Positions 42,950 to 52,117 of a stretch of DNA of 64,000 nt are shown one piece after another. This stretch comes from Alkalihalobacillus pseudalcaliphilus (GTDB lineage Bacteria > Bacillota > Bacilli > Bacillales > Bacillaceae_D), in contig NZ_JAQQWS010000002.1 in NCBI RefSeq assembly GCF_028610675.1, positions 248,001 to 312,000 of the forward strand. Direction: 5' to 3'. How positions within the stretch are numbered: position 1 is the first letter of the stretch; every line of letters starts with the position of its first letter. The notes beneath the pieces were generated by a model, which saw only the letters and a program-made list of their open reading frames with translations, ran no database searches and had not been told where the DNA came from. Position numbers and translations under genes: made by a program.

Positions 42950-43600
42950 CCTGTTGCTCGGGCTTCCTTCCTCTTTTTCTGCCTGCAACCCCGTGATTCC
43001 GCTTTTGCTCGGGCTTCCTCTCTCTTTTTCAAGCCGCAACCCCGTGATTCCGCTTTTGCTCGGGCTTTCTTCTCATTTTCCGGCATGTAACCCCGCGATT
43101 CCGCTTTTGCTCGGGCTTCCTCTCTCTTTTTCTGCTCGCAACCCCGTGATTCCGCTTTTGCTCGGGCTTCCTCTCTCTTTTTCAAGCCGCCACCCCGTGA
43201 TTCCGCTTTTGCTCGGGCTTCTTCTCTCTTTTTCTGCCCGTAACCCCGCGATTCCGCTTTTGCCCGGGCTTCCTCTCTTTTTTTCAAGCCGCAACCCCGT
43301 GATTCCGCTTTTGCTCGGGCTTTCTTCTCATTTTCCGGCATGTAACCCCACGATTCCCCGTTTGCTCGGGCTTTCTTCCTCTTTTTCAAGCGCCACCCCG
43401 CGATTCCGCGTTTGCTCGGGCTTTCTTCTCATTTTCCGGCATGTAACCCCGTGATTCCGCGTTTGAACGGGCTTCCTCTCTCTTTTTCAAGCCGCAACCC
43501 CGTGATTCCGCTTTTGCCCGAGCTTCCTCTCTCTTTTTCTGCTCGCAACCCCGTGATTCCGTGTTTGCCTGGGCTTCCTCTCTCTTTTCCATCCCGAAAC
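42950..43600. repeat. 51-bp tandem array
   Basis: The word GCTCGGGCTT (with variants) recurs at 42956, 43007, 43058, 43109, 43160, 43211, 43262, 43313, 43364, 43414, 43465, 43516 and 43567: 13 units, all spaced 51 bp except one of 50. Units come in discrete types by their middle part (TTTTTCAAGCCGC, TTTTTCTGCTCGC, CATTTTCCGGCATG). GGCTT/AAGCC or CGGGC/GCCCG arms can pair. On the minus strand it can be read as KKREEARAKAESRG repeats, but the 50-bp unit breaks that frame. The sequence 43601-43860 between array and vpr terminator holds no gene I trust. Confidence 0.95.
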
Positions 43601-43868
43601 CCTGTGATTTCAGCTTTCCCTACAATACTAGAGCCCTTTTCAGAGGCTTACGTTACTACTTCTCACCTTTCCCTACAACACCTCAGCCCTTTCCAGCAGC
43701 ACTGCCTACGCTTGTCTTATCCCTCCACCTTGTTCACCTGCCCACGTATTCCCCCTCCCTCCACCGCATATCTCCTGCGATCCAATCGGCACTGCACATC
43801 ACCGTTGCAGTGCAGTACCCACCGTTTCCCTTTCACCATCTAGCTATCCACACATACTAGTGCACATC

Positions 43869-43905
43869 AAAAAACCGACTAGCCTCTCTACCTTCACTAG
43901 TCGGT
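43869..43905 (-). terminator. Terminator of the Vpr-like protease gene
   Basis: Perfect stem ACCGACTAG / CTAGTCGGT with a T-run on the minus strand, 23 bases past the stop codon. Confidence 0.88.
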
Positions 43906-43927
43906 CTTCTATCATTTCGCCTAAATG

Positions 43928-46372
43928 TTATTGCCTTATTTGGAAGTTCACTCCTGCTAAATCAGATTGCCCTTTCTTTGTTGCATAGAGATACACATTG
44001 TAGAAACCAGCCTGTAGCTTTTCACCATTAACTGTGCCATCCCATTTAAAGACGGTATCATATCCTGGCTTCACATTCTCTACGTAACCTATGTCTCCAA
44101 GGTAAGCTATAGGTGTCCCTTGGCTATCTGATTGATAAATAAAGATTTCAACATTTTCTGCTCCGCCAGGCAGATTGCCACCGATTTCATAAGAACCGGC
44201 TCCTGCTTGTATGATATATGGATTGGCCACACGTGGATAATCGGGTTCTTGGACAAATAAAATCGTCGGCACAACGGCACGGTCTTTACCGTTACTAATC
44301 GTTATCGTCCCTTCATAGTAACCAGGATCTAGCTTACTAGCGTCAACTTGAACGTTCATATTAACCTTTTGTGATTTCCCTGGGTTCACACGTAAATTAT
44401 TACTAGTCATCACCTTAATGCCTTTTTCCGCATCCTTTAAATCTACTTCAAATGTATAGGTTTCCCTTTTATCAGAAAGGTTCCAAATCGTGAAATGCTG
44501 TCTTTCCACTTGTTTACCTTTTTTCTTATCAAAAATTCCAAATGAGTGACTACCAGGTGTAACAAGCGTTTCAGTTTCTAACGCATCGACAATTCGAATA
44601 CTTCCTGCCCCTTGCGTATTATGAGGATAACCCTTACCTGTCTCAGGATCTATCAGTGTTTCGGCCGTATTCATCAAGGAAGACTTAATAAAATCAACAT
44701 CCCAATCAGGATTTTCCTGTAAAAGAAGAGCTACAGCTCCGGCTACATGTGGTGAAGCCATACTTGTACCGTTTTTCGCTCCATACCCGTGTGGCTGTGC
44801 CGCATTATGTGTAGGAATCGTACTCACAATCCCAACACCCGGTGCAGAAACGTCAGGCTTAATCATCCACGTATCTGTTACAGGACCCCTAGATGAGAAA
44901 CTAGCAACCGATTCACCATATTCATGACTGAATTCAATCGAAAACGTCACCTCATTTTCACCTTTGTTAAGCTCCTCCAATAACTTGGCACCATCTTCTG
45001 CCGTCGTTCTAATCGTCGGAATCGCTGTACCAGGAACCGTTACAATTTCTCCTTCTACATTATTATAGATAATTGCCGCGACGGCTCCTGCATTCTTAGC
45101 CGCTTGGGCTTTATCAACAAAAGCAATGCCTGCACCTCGACTAATTAAAGCAACTTTTCCTTCTACATCGACACCATCAAATTCTTCAGGTGCCCCGTAC
45201 CCTACATTTACATATTCATAGGTTTGTCCATCAAGGGACAAAATCGCCTCATCTGTAGGGAAACCCATCACCTTAGCAGAAGCTAGCCTTAAATTCCCAG
45301 AAGTCACAACCTCCGAAGTATAGATATTATAGGGAAGATCTGTAGCTCCTACTGAAATTGCGTCACGAGACGTACCTGGTGAACCAACCGTCCAATTATT
45401 AGGTCCACTGTTACCATTCGAAGTTACAGCTACAACCCCTTCTTTCATCGCCCAATCTAAGGCAATACTTGTTGCAAAATCAGGTAAATTCAACGTATTA
45501 CCGAGCGATAGGTTCATCACATCTGCACCATCTTGCACCGCTCTTTCAATCCCAGCGATAACATTCGCTGTCGAGCCTGTCCCACCTGGACCAAGAACAC
45601 GATAAGCAAGTAAAGTTGCATCTGGAGCTATCCCTTTAATGAGACCATTAGCTGCCACCGTACCAGCTACGTGTGTACCATGATCGGTCGCTCTGCCTCG
45701 CGGATCACCGGCAGGTGTCTCCTGTGGGTCGTCATCATTATCTACAAAATCCCAGCCTTTATAGTCACCAAATGCATGCTCTAAATCAGGGTGCGTATAA
45801 TCAACCCCTGAGTCAATAACTGCCACTGTGATGCCTTCTCCAGTTAACCCTGACTCCCACGCGACATCTGCCCCAATATGTGGAGCACTATCTAACATAT
45901 TGGGATGATATACATCCTCTTCTACAACTTCTGTTTCACCTACAGATGTAACCGTGTAGGTAATGTCCGGATAAACAGCCTTAATACCAGGAATCGTTAA
46001 TAAAGCAGGTACTTCATTGGCTGTCAATTCAACAGCGAAGCCAGAAAAAAGATAGTCATACTCTTGAATGATTTTCGCCTCATTAATGACCTTATCTATT
46101 CCATTTATAACTTGTGTTCGTGCTTTTGATAGACTCGATTGTGTTTTGACCGTTCCACTATGCTTGGATTCAACGACAGATGGTGTCTCAAGCTCAATAA
46201 TGACCGACGTTACCTCATCTGATGTAACATCAATCTCCCCAACAAGCTCTGCACCCGTTTTTGCTTCCTTCATAACTAGATTATTGGCCGATACCGAATG
46301 GCCTAATGGAAGAAAACCTAAAATGAATATAAGAACTAATAAATGAATCTTAACCAACGACTTTTTCACCAC
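43928..46372 (-). CDS. vpr: Vpr-like secreted S8 serine protease
   Basis: 814 residues (B. subtilis Vpr has 806). Signal peptide 1-29, I9 pro-domain about 50-140, subtilase domain with Asp187 (VIDSGVDYTHPDL), His231 (DHGTHVAGT) and Ser537 (GTSMASPHVAGA), and a PA domain inserted at about 380-475 (EGKVALISRGAGIAFVDKA). A C-terminal Fn3-like part (620 onward) ends with a FlgD-Ig-like fold (FKWDGTVNGEKLQAGFYNVY). GTG start with AAGGAG upstream. Secreted, probably cell-associated; degrades protein and may process other proteases. Confidence 0.94.
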   Translation of the reverse strand: MVKKSLVKIHLLVLIFILGFLPLGHSVSANNLVMKEAKTGAELVGEIDVTSDEVTSVIIELETPSVVESKHSGTVKTQSSLSKARTQVINGIDKVINEAKIIQEYDYLFSGFAVELTANEVPALLTIPGIKAVYPDITYTVTSVGETEVVEEDVYHPNMLDSAPHIGADVAWESGLTGEGITVAVIDSGVDYTHPDLEHAFGDYKGWDFVDNDDDPQETPAGDPRGRATDHGTHVAGTVAANGLIKGIAPDATLLAYRVLGPGGTGSTANVIAGIERAVQDGADVMNLSLGNTLNLPDFATSIALDWAMKEGVVAVTSNGNSGPNNWTVGSPGTSRDAISVGATDLPYNIYTSEVVTSGNLRLASAKVMGFPTDEAILSLDGQTYEYVNVGYGAPEEFDGVDVEGKVALISRGAGIAFVDKAQAAKNAGAVAAIIYNNVEGEIVTVPGTAIPTIRTTAEDGAKLLEELNKGENEVTFSIEFSHEYGESVASFSSRGPVTDTWMIKPDVSAPGVGIVSTIPTHNAAQPHGYGAKNGTSMASPHVAGAVALLLQENPDWDVDFIKSSLMNTAETLIDPETGKGYPHNTQGAGSIRIVDALETETLVTPGSHSFGIFDKKKGKQVERQHFTIWNLSDKRETYTFEVDLKDAEKGIKVMTSNNLRVNPGKSQKVNMNVQVDASKLDPGYYEGTITISNGKDRAVVPTILFVQEPDYPRVANPYIIQAGAGSYEIGGNLPGGAENVEIFIYQSDSQGTPIAYLGDIGYVENVKPGYDTVFKWDGTVNGEKLQAGFYNVYLYATKKGQSDLAGVNFQIRQ

Positions 46373-46575
46373 GTATAACCTACTCCTTCACCCTTTTAAT
46401 TTTTAACATTCTAGTAATTCTATTTTTTATTATTTTTACCTTGCTACTATTTTCGTATTTTCATATAGTCCTTTTAGCTAAGTAAACCTTATAAAAATAC
46501 AATATATTCCAAGATAAAACTATATTCCAAAATCATCCCCACGATAAAAGCCTCTTTGTCAGATTTTCTCCATAA

Positions 46576-46620
46576 AAAAGTCCCTCATTTGGTCACGTAA
46601 CCAAAAGAGGGACAACTTTT
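46576..46620. terminator. Intrinsic terminator
   Basis: Stem GTCCCTC...TTTGGT / ACCAAA...GAGGGAC with T-rich ends on both sides. It sits just downstream of the decayed gene at 46622-47091. The rest of 46373-46575 is the AT-rich vpr upstream region with nothing else visible. Confidence 0.8.
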
Positions 46621-46621
46621 C

Positions 46622-47091
46622 TATTCTAATCCTGTTATTGAAAAGTTAACAGGTAAGTCTGTCTGTACAATTTCGTTCCCTTCAATCATAAAAGTAAAAT
46701 AACGGAAATCAGTTTGTAAAATTGAATAAATTCCACATTATTACCAGAGCAATCCCAAAGCGACTATTACTTTCACCTGTTAAAAGGAAATCGACATCAA
46801 TCGTTAAACTGTCCTATGGCAACAAAGTATAAGGCTCTTCAACACGTACCGTATACACACCTAAACTAGTATGCTGAACAGTAAATCCACTTCTACTCGT
46901 AATCGTACCTTCTTCACTAATTAGACCTCCAAAGGTCACAAAATCTGGTAGATTAACGGAACAACGACAAGTATTCATACAAGCTGTGCCACATTTACAG
47001 CTAGGGTCTCAATCGCAGCCGCCTTTGCTAGTCATTGGCTGGTGCATAGGCCGATTACCCCGCTACTGGATTCCCATTTTCGCTAATCATT
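46622..47091 (-). pseudogene. Decayed cysteine-rich protein gene
   Basis: Reading on the minus strand gives CKCGTACMNTCRCSVNLPDF, then VTFGGLISEEGTITSRSGF and TVQHTSLGVYTVRVEEPYTL, an in-frame TAG, DSLTIDVDFLLTGESNSRFG, a frameshift near 46730, and TDFRYFTFMIEGNEIVQTDL to a final stop. The upstream part (MISENGNPVAG) is cut by TAA and a frameshift. At least three lesions, so not functional. The Cys-rich start and beta-type repeat recall spore-surface proteins, but I cannot name a family. Confidence 0.65.
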
Positions 47092-47176
47092 TTTCTTCAT
47101 ATTCCTCACCCTCTATTCAAAAGCCTTTCTACTACTTATATAGCTTATGAGCAAAGTATGGACTGGATTGGAATTC

Positions 47177-47785
47177 TTACCGGTGCTCTAGCCTTTTAGC
47201 GGTCTGACTTTTATCAACTTCATTTTGCTCCTTCCACGTACCCATCGTTTTATCTAGCGAAGTATGTGTCACCCCATACCAATAATTCTCATTCTTAAAA
47301 TGATGAAGCAAATGATGCTTTTTCAATTTTTGTCCAAAGGCGGTTTTCGGTTGAATCGGCCGATGTGCGACAAAATGAGACCATTCATAAAAAAGGAAAT
47401 AACCGAGTAACCCTGTAGCAAAAGCGAGTGTCAGCACGATATTTGACGTAAATCCATAAATAATCGCACAGATAATAAATAGACCTGGTAAACTAAACCA
47501 CCATGGTAAAAATAAAAGGTGAAGCTCATTTGGATGTGTATGATGATCGTAATGCAATCGCTTAAGCAATCTTAAGAAAAATTGTTGCTTAGGTGGCTTC
47601 ATATGAAAGACAAAGCGGTGGACGACATATTCACTAAGTGCATAACTGAATGCTCCAGCAAGAATGTATACAAATGCGAGTAATGATACATGGTATAAGG
47701 TAAATATAAGGCCGGCTAGAAAAAGCAAAGTGACAATGAATACATCGGGAAAAAAGAAAAAAGTGCGAACATGCTTGCTCATCAT
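47177..47785 (-). CDS. Fatty acid hydroxylase / sterol desaturase family membrane protein
   Basis: About 202 residues, four membrane segments and the histidine-box pattern of di-iron membrane hydroxylases: HRFVFH, HYDHHTHP, HFVAHRP and KKHHLLHHF, then WYGVTHTSLD. These histidines bind the iron pair that hydroxylates lipid or carotenoid-like substrates. AAAGGGAG precedes the ATG at 47785; an in-frame GTG at 47800 overlaps it. Substrate unknown; it follows mqo but a terminator lies between. Confidence 0.88.
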   Translation of the reverse strand: MMSKHVRTFFFFPDVFIVTLLFLAGLIFTLYHVSLLAFVYILAGAFSYALSEYVVHRFVFHMKPPKQQFFLRLLKRLHYDHHTHPNELHLLFLPWWFSLPGLFIICAIIYGFTSNIVLTLAFATGLLGYFLFYEWSHFVAHRPIQPKTAFGQKLKKHHLLHHFKNENYWYGVTHTSLDKTMGTWKEQNEVDKSQTAKRLEHR

Positions 47786-47870
47786 AACACTCCCTTTCAC
47801 TTGTTATGAAACTTGTATTCGAAATAGACATCGGGTATTCCTGCCCAACCAACTGATAAATAACGAAACA

Positions 47871-47912
47871 AAAAAGACTGCCTCATTTTCTGAAAACAGA
47901 ATAAGACAGCCC
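47871..47912 (-). terminator. Terminator of mqo
   Basis: Minus-strand stem GCTGTCTTATTCTG / CAGAAAATGAGGCAG with mismatches, TTTT loop and six Ts after it. Confidence 0.8.
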
Positions 47913-47946
47913 TTACATACAAAAGGTTCCGAAAAATGCCTTTATT

Positions 47947-49458
47947 TTAACTTAAGATTTTCTCCTTAGACGGCTCTTCACCAAGACCAAGGATTTTATC
48001 GGTCGTGCGAATCATTTCGTGAAAATGCTTCGGGTGATCCATCAACGCTAAACCGTAAGATGGAATCATTTTTTTTATTTTAGGCTCCCAGCCCTTCATT
48101 TCCTTAGGAAAACATCGAGCTAACACATCAAGCATAACTTTTACAGCTGTGGATGCACCCGGTGAGGCACCCAGTAAGGCAGCAATGGAACCATCGCCTG
48201 CTGTTACAACCTCTGTCCCGAATTGTAGCGTTCCTTTTCCACCTTCGACTGTATCCTTAATTACCTGTACACGCTGACCTGCCACAATCATTTGCCAATC
48301 TTCTAGCTGAGCATCGGGAATAAATTCTCTAAGCTCCTCTAGACGCTTTTCATTCGAAAGAAGTACTTGTTGAATGAGATATTTCGTTAAACCCATTTCC
48401 TTCATCCCCGCACTAAGCATCGTAAAAAAGTTGTTTGGTTTGACAGAACAAATTAAATCCATATTGGATCCTGTCTTCAGGAATTTAGGTGAGAAGCCAG
48501 CAAATGGACCAAATAATAACGACTTTTCATTATTAATATAACGAGTATCTAGGTGTGGCACAGACATAGGCGGTGCTCCTACCTTCGCTTTTCCATATAC
48601 TTTTGCATGATGCTTTTCAATGACTTCCTTGTTCTTACAGACCATAAATAAACCACTAACAGGGAATCCGCCAATTTGTTTCGATTCTGGTATACCTGTT
48701 TTTTGTAAAAGATGAAGGCTGCCTCCGCCTGCACCAATAAAAACGAACTTAGCAGAATGATATTCGACTTCTCCTGTTTGTTCATTTTTAATTTTTAATT
48801 TCCATAAACCACTCGAGTCTTTTTTGAGATCCTTAACGCTATGTTGAAAATGCACTTCGACATTTTGTTCGTTAAGATGACTAATAAGCATACGTGTTAA
48901 CGAACCGAAATTAACATCCGTACCACTATCAATCTTTGTGGCTGCGATCGGCTCATCCGTTTTTCTTCCATTCATAACAAGCGGCATCCACTCGTTAAGT
49001 TTGTGAATATCTTCTGTGTATTCCATACCATGAAATAATGTATTATTTGATAGCGCTTCCATACGTTTTTTCAAAAACTGAACATTCTCAGCACCGTGTA
49101 CTAAACTAATATGAGGGATTGGCATAATAAAATCTTTAGGATTACGGATTACATTGCTCTGTACGAGATAGGCCCAAAATTGTCTTGAGATTTGAAATTG
49201 TTCATTTACATTGATAGCTTTACTTATATCAACTGAACCATCTGGCTTTTCGGATGTATAATTAAGTTCACAAAGAGCAGCGTGACCTGTTCCTGCATTA
49301 TTCCATTCGTTTGAGCTTTCTTCACCAGCACTAGCTAGCTTTTCAAATACTTTCATTTTCCAATGCGGTGCTAATTCTTTTAACAACGAGCCCAATGTCG
49401 CACTCATCACACCCGCACCGATTAAAATAACATCTGACTTCGTTTCTCGATTGCCCAT
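47947..49458 (-). CDS. mqo: Malate:quinone oxidoreductase
   Basis: About 503 residues. Oxidises malate to oxaloacetate and passes electrons to the quinone pool at the membrane. FAD-binding start DVILIGAGVMSATLGSLL, then SSNEWNNAGTGHAALCELNY, FVFIGAGGGSLHLLQ and GASPGASTAV, all family landmarks. AAGGA lies nine bases before the ATG at 49458; the ATG at 49467 is too close to it. Single gene with a weak cre-like site upstream. Confidence 0.95.
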   Translation of the reverse strand: MGNRETKSDVILIGAGVMSATLGSLLKELAPHWKMKVFEKLASAGEESSNEWNNAGTGHAALCELNYTSEKPDGSVDISKAINVNEQFQISRQFWAYLVQSNVIRNPKDFIMPIPHISLVHGAENVQFLKKRMEALSNNTLFHGMEYTEDIHKLNEWMPLVMNGRKTDEPIAATKIDSGTDVNFGSLTRMLISHLNEQNVEVHFQHSVKDLKKDSSGLWKLKIKNEQTGEVEYHSAKFVFIGAGGGSLHLLQKTGIPESKQIGGFPVSGLFMVCKNKEVIEKHHAKVYGKAKVGAPPMSVPHLDTRYINNEKSLLFGPFAGFSPKFLKTGSNMDLICSVKPNNFFTMLSAGMKEMGLTKYLIQQVLLSNEKRLEELREFIPDAQLEDWQMIVAGQRVQVIKDTVEGGKGTLQFGTEVVTAGDGSIAALLGASPGASTAVKVMLDVLARCFPKEMKGWEPKIKKMIPSYGLALMDHPKHFHEMIRTTDKILGLGEEPSKEKILS

Positions 49459-49576
49459 TTCTCCCATCCTTATATCTGTTATATTTATTTGAAATTCCTC
49501 TATTATCTAATAATTATAAACCATTTAGTCAGGATAAAAAAGTAGAACTCTTATGATTCGAAGGTAGAAATAAAAA

Positions 49577-49590
49577 CCAAAACGCTTACA
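49577..49590 (-). promoter_or_regulatory. Weak cre-like site upstream of mqo
   Basis: CCAAAACGCTTACA fits the cre consensus except at the first two positions; it lies about 115 bases upstream of the start. Confidence 0.35.
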
Positions 49591-49689
49591 TTACCTTGAT
49601 ATCAAGATTTCAATTACTTTTTTACTTTTCTAACTCCTTTTATATTATTTCATTAAATGTATATTTTTCATAGCATATTTTTATAAAAA

Positions 49690-50035
49690 TGAAAAAAGCC
49701 CTTGCTCATCATGCTTTTCTATCACTTGGATGAGAAGAACTTTTGGATGGAAGTGATGCTAATGATGATGTGCGGAGTTCTACTTGCCGCTACCGAAAAT
49801 CATGATCCGCTTCCCACGGGTGTCTCCGCATGTTTTCGTCCGCTGGGTGACTGCAGTTCTCAAATTCAAAATCATTCTTACAACAAATATAAAAATGAAT
49901 AAGAAATAGAACTGAATGAATGAAAAGCCCCCAAGTAAAAAAGCAAAGTCCAATTGAACAAAAGGCCACCAGTCAAAAAGTAAAAATAACATTGCATAAA
50001 AATCCACCCTTAAAAGGGAAAAACCATCTTTCTCT
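49690..50035. repeat. Dispersed repeat: left-module start plus 38-bp units
   Basis: 49730-49850 resembles the left module of the composite element (GATGTGCGGAGTTCTACTTG, CGCTACCGAAAATCATGATC, CATGTTTTCGTCCGCTGGGT). Then three units with CCCCCAAGT, CCACCAGTC and CCACCCTT spaced 38 bp (49928, 49966, 50004). There is no array and no gene in 49459-50088. Confidence 0.75.
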
Positions 50036-50088
50036 TTTTTCCCTCTGATCATGTGGAGCACCTACCCACTCTAACGTGGTACTATTAG

Positions 50089-51606
50089 TCATGGGTTAAC
50101 CCTATACAGGAATTGGATTTGAGTAGGTGTATCAGGATAACTAATCCCAACTAATGGAGCACTTTCAGGTACTAATCCTATCAATGTGTATCCTGGAATT
50201 TCTAAAAGTTGATCTGGTGTTATGACATATTGCCCGTTTTCAATTTGAACCGTGTCAGCTGCTAAAGACCTTCCATCTTCATCAACGTAAGAGGTTATAA
50301 TTTGCCCTTGAATTGTAGGTTTATTTTGTACAAGTAAGCCCCCATTGTCTGGACTTACTCCATTAATACTTGTCACCACACCTCCGTTCACCTCAATCAT
50401 ATACGTCACTGGGTCTATTTGATAACCAGGTAGAGCACTTACTTGACGAACTCTGTATTCACCGTCTGGCAAAGCCTGTTCAATAAATCCTGAGGAGTTA
50501 GTCGTAAATGTTCCTATCACCGTACCATCTTGTCGGGCAATTTCAAAAACAACATCTTGCAAAGGGCGATACGTCTCACTTTCGGCAAGCTGTAATAACA
50601 ATTGTCCCGTACTATTACCAAATTGATAATTGGCTAATGGAAAACCATCGATTGTGATATATCCAAACGGTGAGACAAAAACATCATAACTTGTTTGATT
50701 ATCTACATAGCTAGGAGGAGCATTACTTTCAACGAGCGTATAATTTCCTGGTTCCACTATTGCGAAATTAACGAGTGGATCAGAAATTTGAGTATTTATG
50801 ACAGTCCCACTGCTATCAAGAAGTTCAAAGAGGGCACCACTTAAAGGCGAAATATCTGGAAAAGACAACTTTTCGAAATTCAGTTCTGCTTCTTCCATGT
50901 TAAATAATAGGAAGCCATCTGCCTCTTCACCATTAATTGTGACCTCACCTGATGTGGCTACTTCTACTAGATAACTTGGTTCAAACGGACGATAACCTGC
51001 TGGTATTCCGGTTTCTATTAACTCATAAGAACCTGGTGCTAAATGGCTAAAATTCACTTCACCTAAGCGGCTCGATGTGGCTTGATCGACTGGTATTCCT
51101 TCTTGATAAAGGGTATAAATTGCACCTGGGAGTGGGGAAAGCGAAGTATACATACGCTTTAAGGCGGTAAACTCACCGACTATACCTGGTTGACCAGGCG
51201 AATTAGGAATAACCAATTCATTGCTTTGAAAATTATTCACCCATGTTACACCAAATCGGTCAATTCGAACCTTATACATTTGTCGATTAGGCGTATAACC
51301 AAGTGGCGGTGTAACTTCCATTAAATGATAGATCATCTCAATTTGTAATAAAAAACGCACTCGTCCGCTAGAATCAGAAACCTCTTCTTGTACGTCTCCA
51401 TACTGATCCACTAATCGAAATAGAGCTCCTCCTAATGGTAGATTGGTTGAGCTATCAACCTTAGTAAAGGTAAATGGTAACCTCAAATTCATAGAGTGAC
51501 ACTTAGAACGAGGCTTTTTTGATTTACATTTCTGAGAAAATCGATTTTTCCCTTGTCCGATCACCTTCTTCTTTTTATATGGCCAATAGTCTTTCATCGT
51601 ACTCAC
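50089..51606 (-). CDS. SpaA/Cna-B repeat protein without signal peptide
   Basis: 505 residues from a GTG start with AGGAG upstream. The first 37 residues are very basic (KKKKVIGQGKNRF, KSKKPRSKC) with no hydrophobic signal. Four SpaA/prealbumin-like domains follow (about 40-135, 143-238, 247-335, 339-425), each with the pattern LPGAIYTLY...PGSYELIE...PAGYRP. The last 75 residues resemble a MucBP-type domain (ITSYVDEDGRSLA...GYTLIG). No LPXTG, no C-terminal anchor. Such domains usually form secreted adhesins or pilins; here a spore or intracellular-assembly role is possible. Single gene. Confidence 0.8.
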   Translation of the reverse strand: MSTMKDYWPYKKKKVIGQGKNRFSQKCKSKKPRSKCHSMNLRLPFTFTKVDSSTNLPLGGALFRLVDQYGDVQEEVSDSSGRVRFLLQIEMIYHLMEVTPPLGYTPNRQMYKVRIDRFGVTWVNNFQSNELVIPNSPGQPGIVGEFTALKRMYTSLSPLPGAIYTLYQEGIPVDQATSSRLGEVNFSHLAPGSYELIETGIPAGYRPFEPSYLVEVATSGEVTINGEEADGFLLFNMEEAELNFEKLSFPDISPLSGALFELLDSSGTVINTQISDPLVNFAIVEPGNYTLVESNAPPSYVDNQTSYDVFVSPFGYITIDGFPLANYQFGNSTGQLLLQLAESETYRPLQDVVFEIARQDGTVIGTFTTNSSGFIEQALPDGEYRVRQVSALPGYQIDPVTYMIEVNGGVVTSINGVSPDNGGLLVQNKPTIQGQIITSYVDEDGRSLAADTVQIENGQYVITPDQLLEIPGYTLIGLVPESAPLVGISYPDTPTQIQFLYRVNP

Positions 51607-51837
51607 ATCCTTCTCCTTTTTAATAGGATATGAGTTATCTTTCAGTTTTGCTTGTACGAGTGACGAGGTGTTTGGTAGGGAAGTGTATAAATCCTAATTT
51701 AGGAATGTCCAGAAACGATTAAATAACCATGTACACTTTTGGGTGGGCAAAAATCAGTGCTATGTTAGGAAAAGCGTACGGAAATGTAACTTAGGGGAGG
51801 GAGGTTGTGCATCAATCACGTTTGGGTGGTTATAAAC

Positions 51838-52045
51838 TTGTATTTTGCTCGGGCTTCCTTCCTCTTTTCCTGCCCACAACCCCGCGATTCTACTTTTGCC
51901 CTGGCTATTTTTCACCTCGCAAGCTCACGACTCTACCTTTTCTCCATCTCAGATTGATTTGAGCCCCCCATGTATGCTTTTTATGATAGTTTTCTCATGC
52001 TATAGGTGATGATCTACTTACCTTACCACTACCAAAAATCATGCT
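51838..52045. repeat. Degenerate 51-bp units and left-module fragment
   Basis: 51846-51930 holds one recognisable unit of the 43-kb array (GCTCGGGCTTCCTTCCTCTT, then CCCGCGATTC) and a decayed second one. 51985-52045 resembles the left-module start (TATGATAGTT, CCACTACCAAAAATCATG). The remaining part of 51607-52117 shows no gene. Confidence 0.7.
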
Positions 52046-52079
52046 GTTTATCTTAACTCATATAAGCCCCTCTTAAATA

Positions 52080-52113
52080 GAAAAAAGACACCTAGCAATC
52101 AGGTATCTTTTTT
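52080..52113 (-). terminator. Terminator of the tct operon
   Basis: Stem AAAAAAGACACCT / AGGTATCTTTTTT with one mismatch, five bases past the tctA stop. Confidence 0.88.
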
Positions 52114-52117
52114 ATCC

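Noticed and set aside
42862..43592. Protein made of KKREEARAKAESRG repeats
   Set aside because: The frame is broken by one 50-bp unit, there is no convincing ribosome site at either ATG, and the opposite strand is also open; a repeat artefact is more likely.
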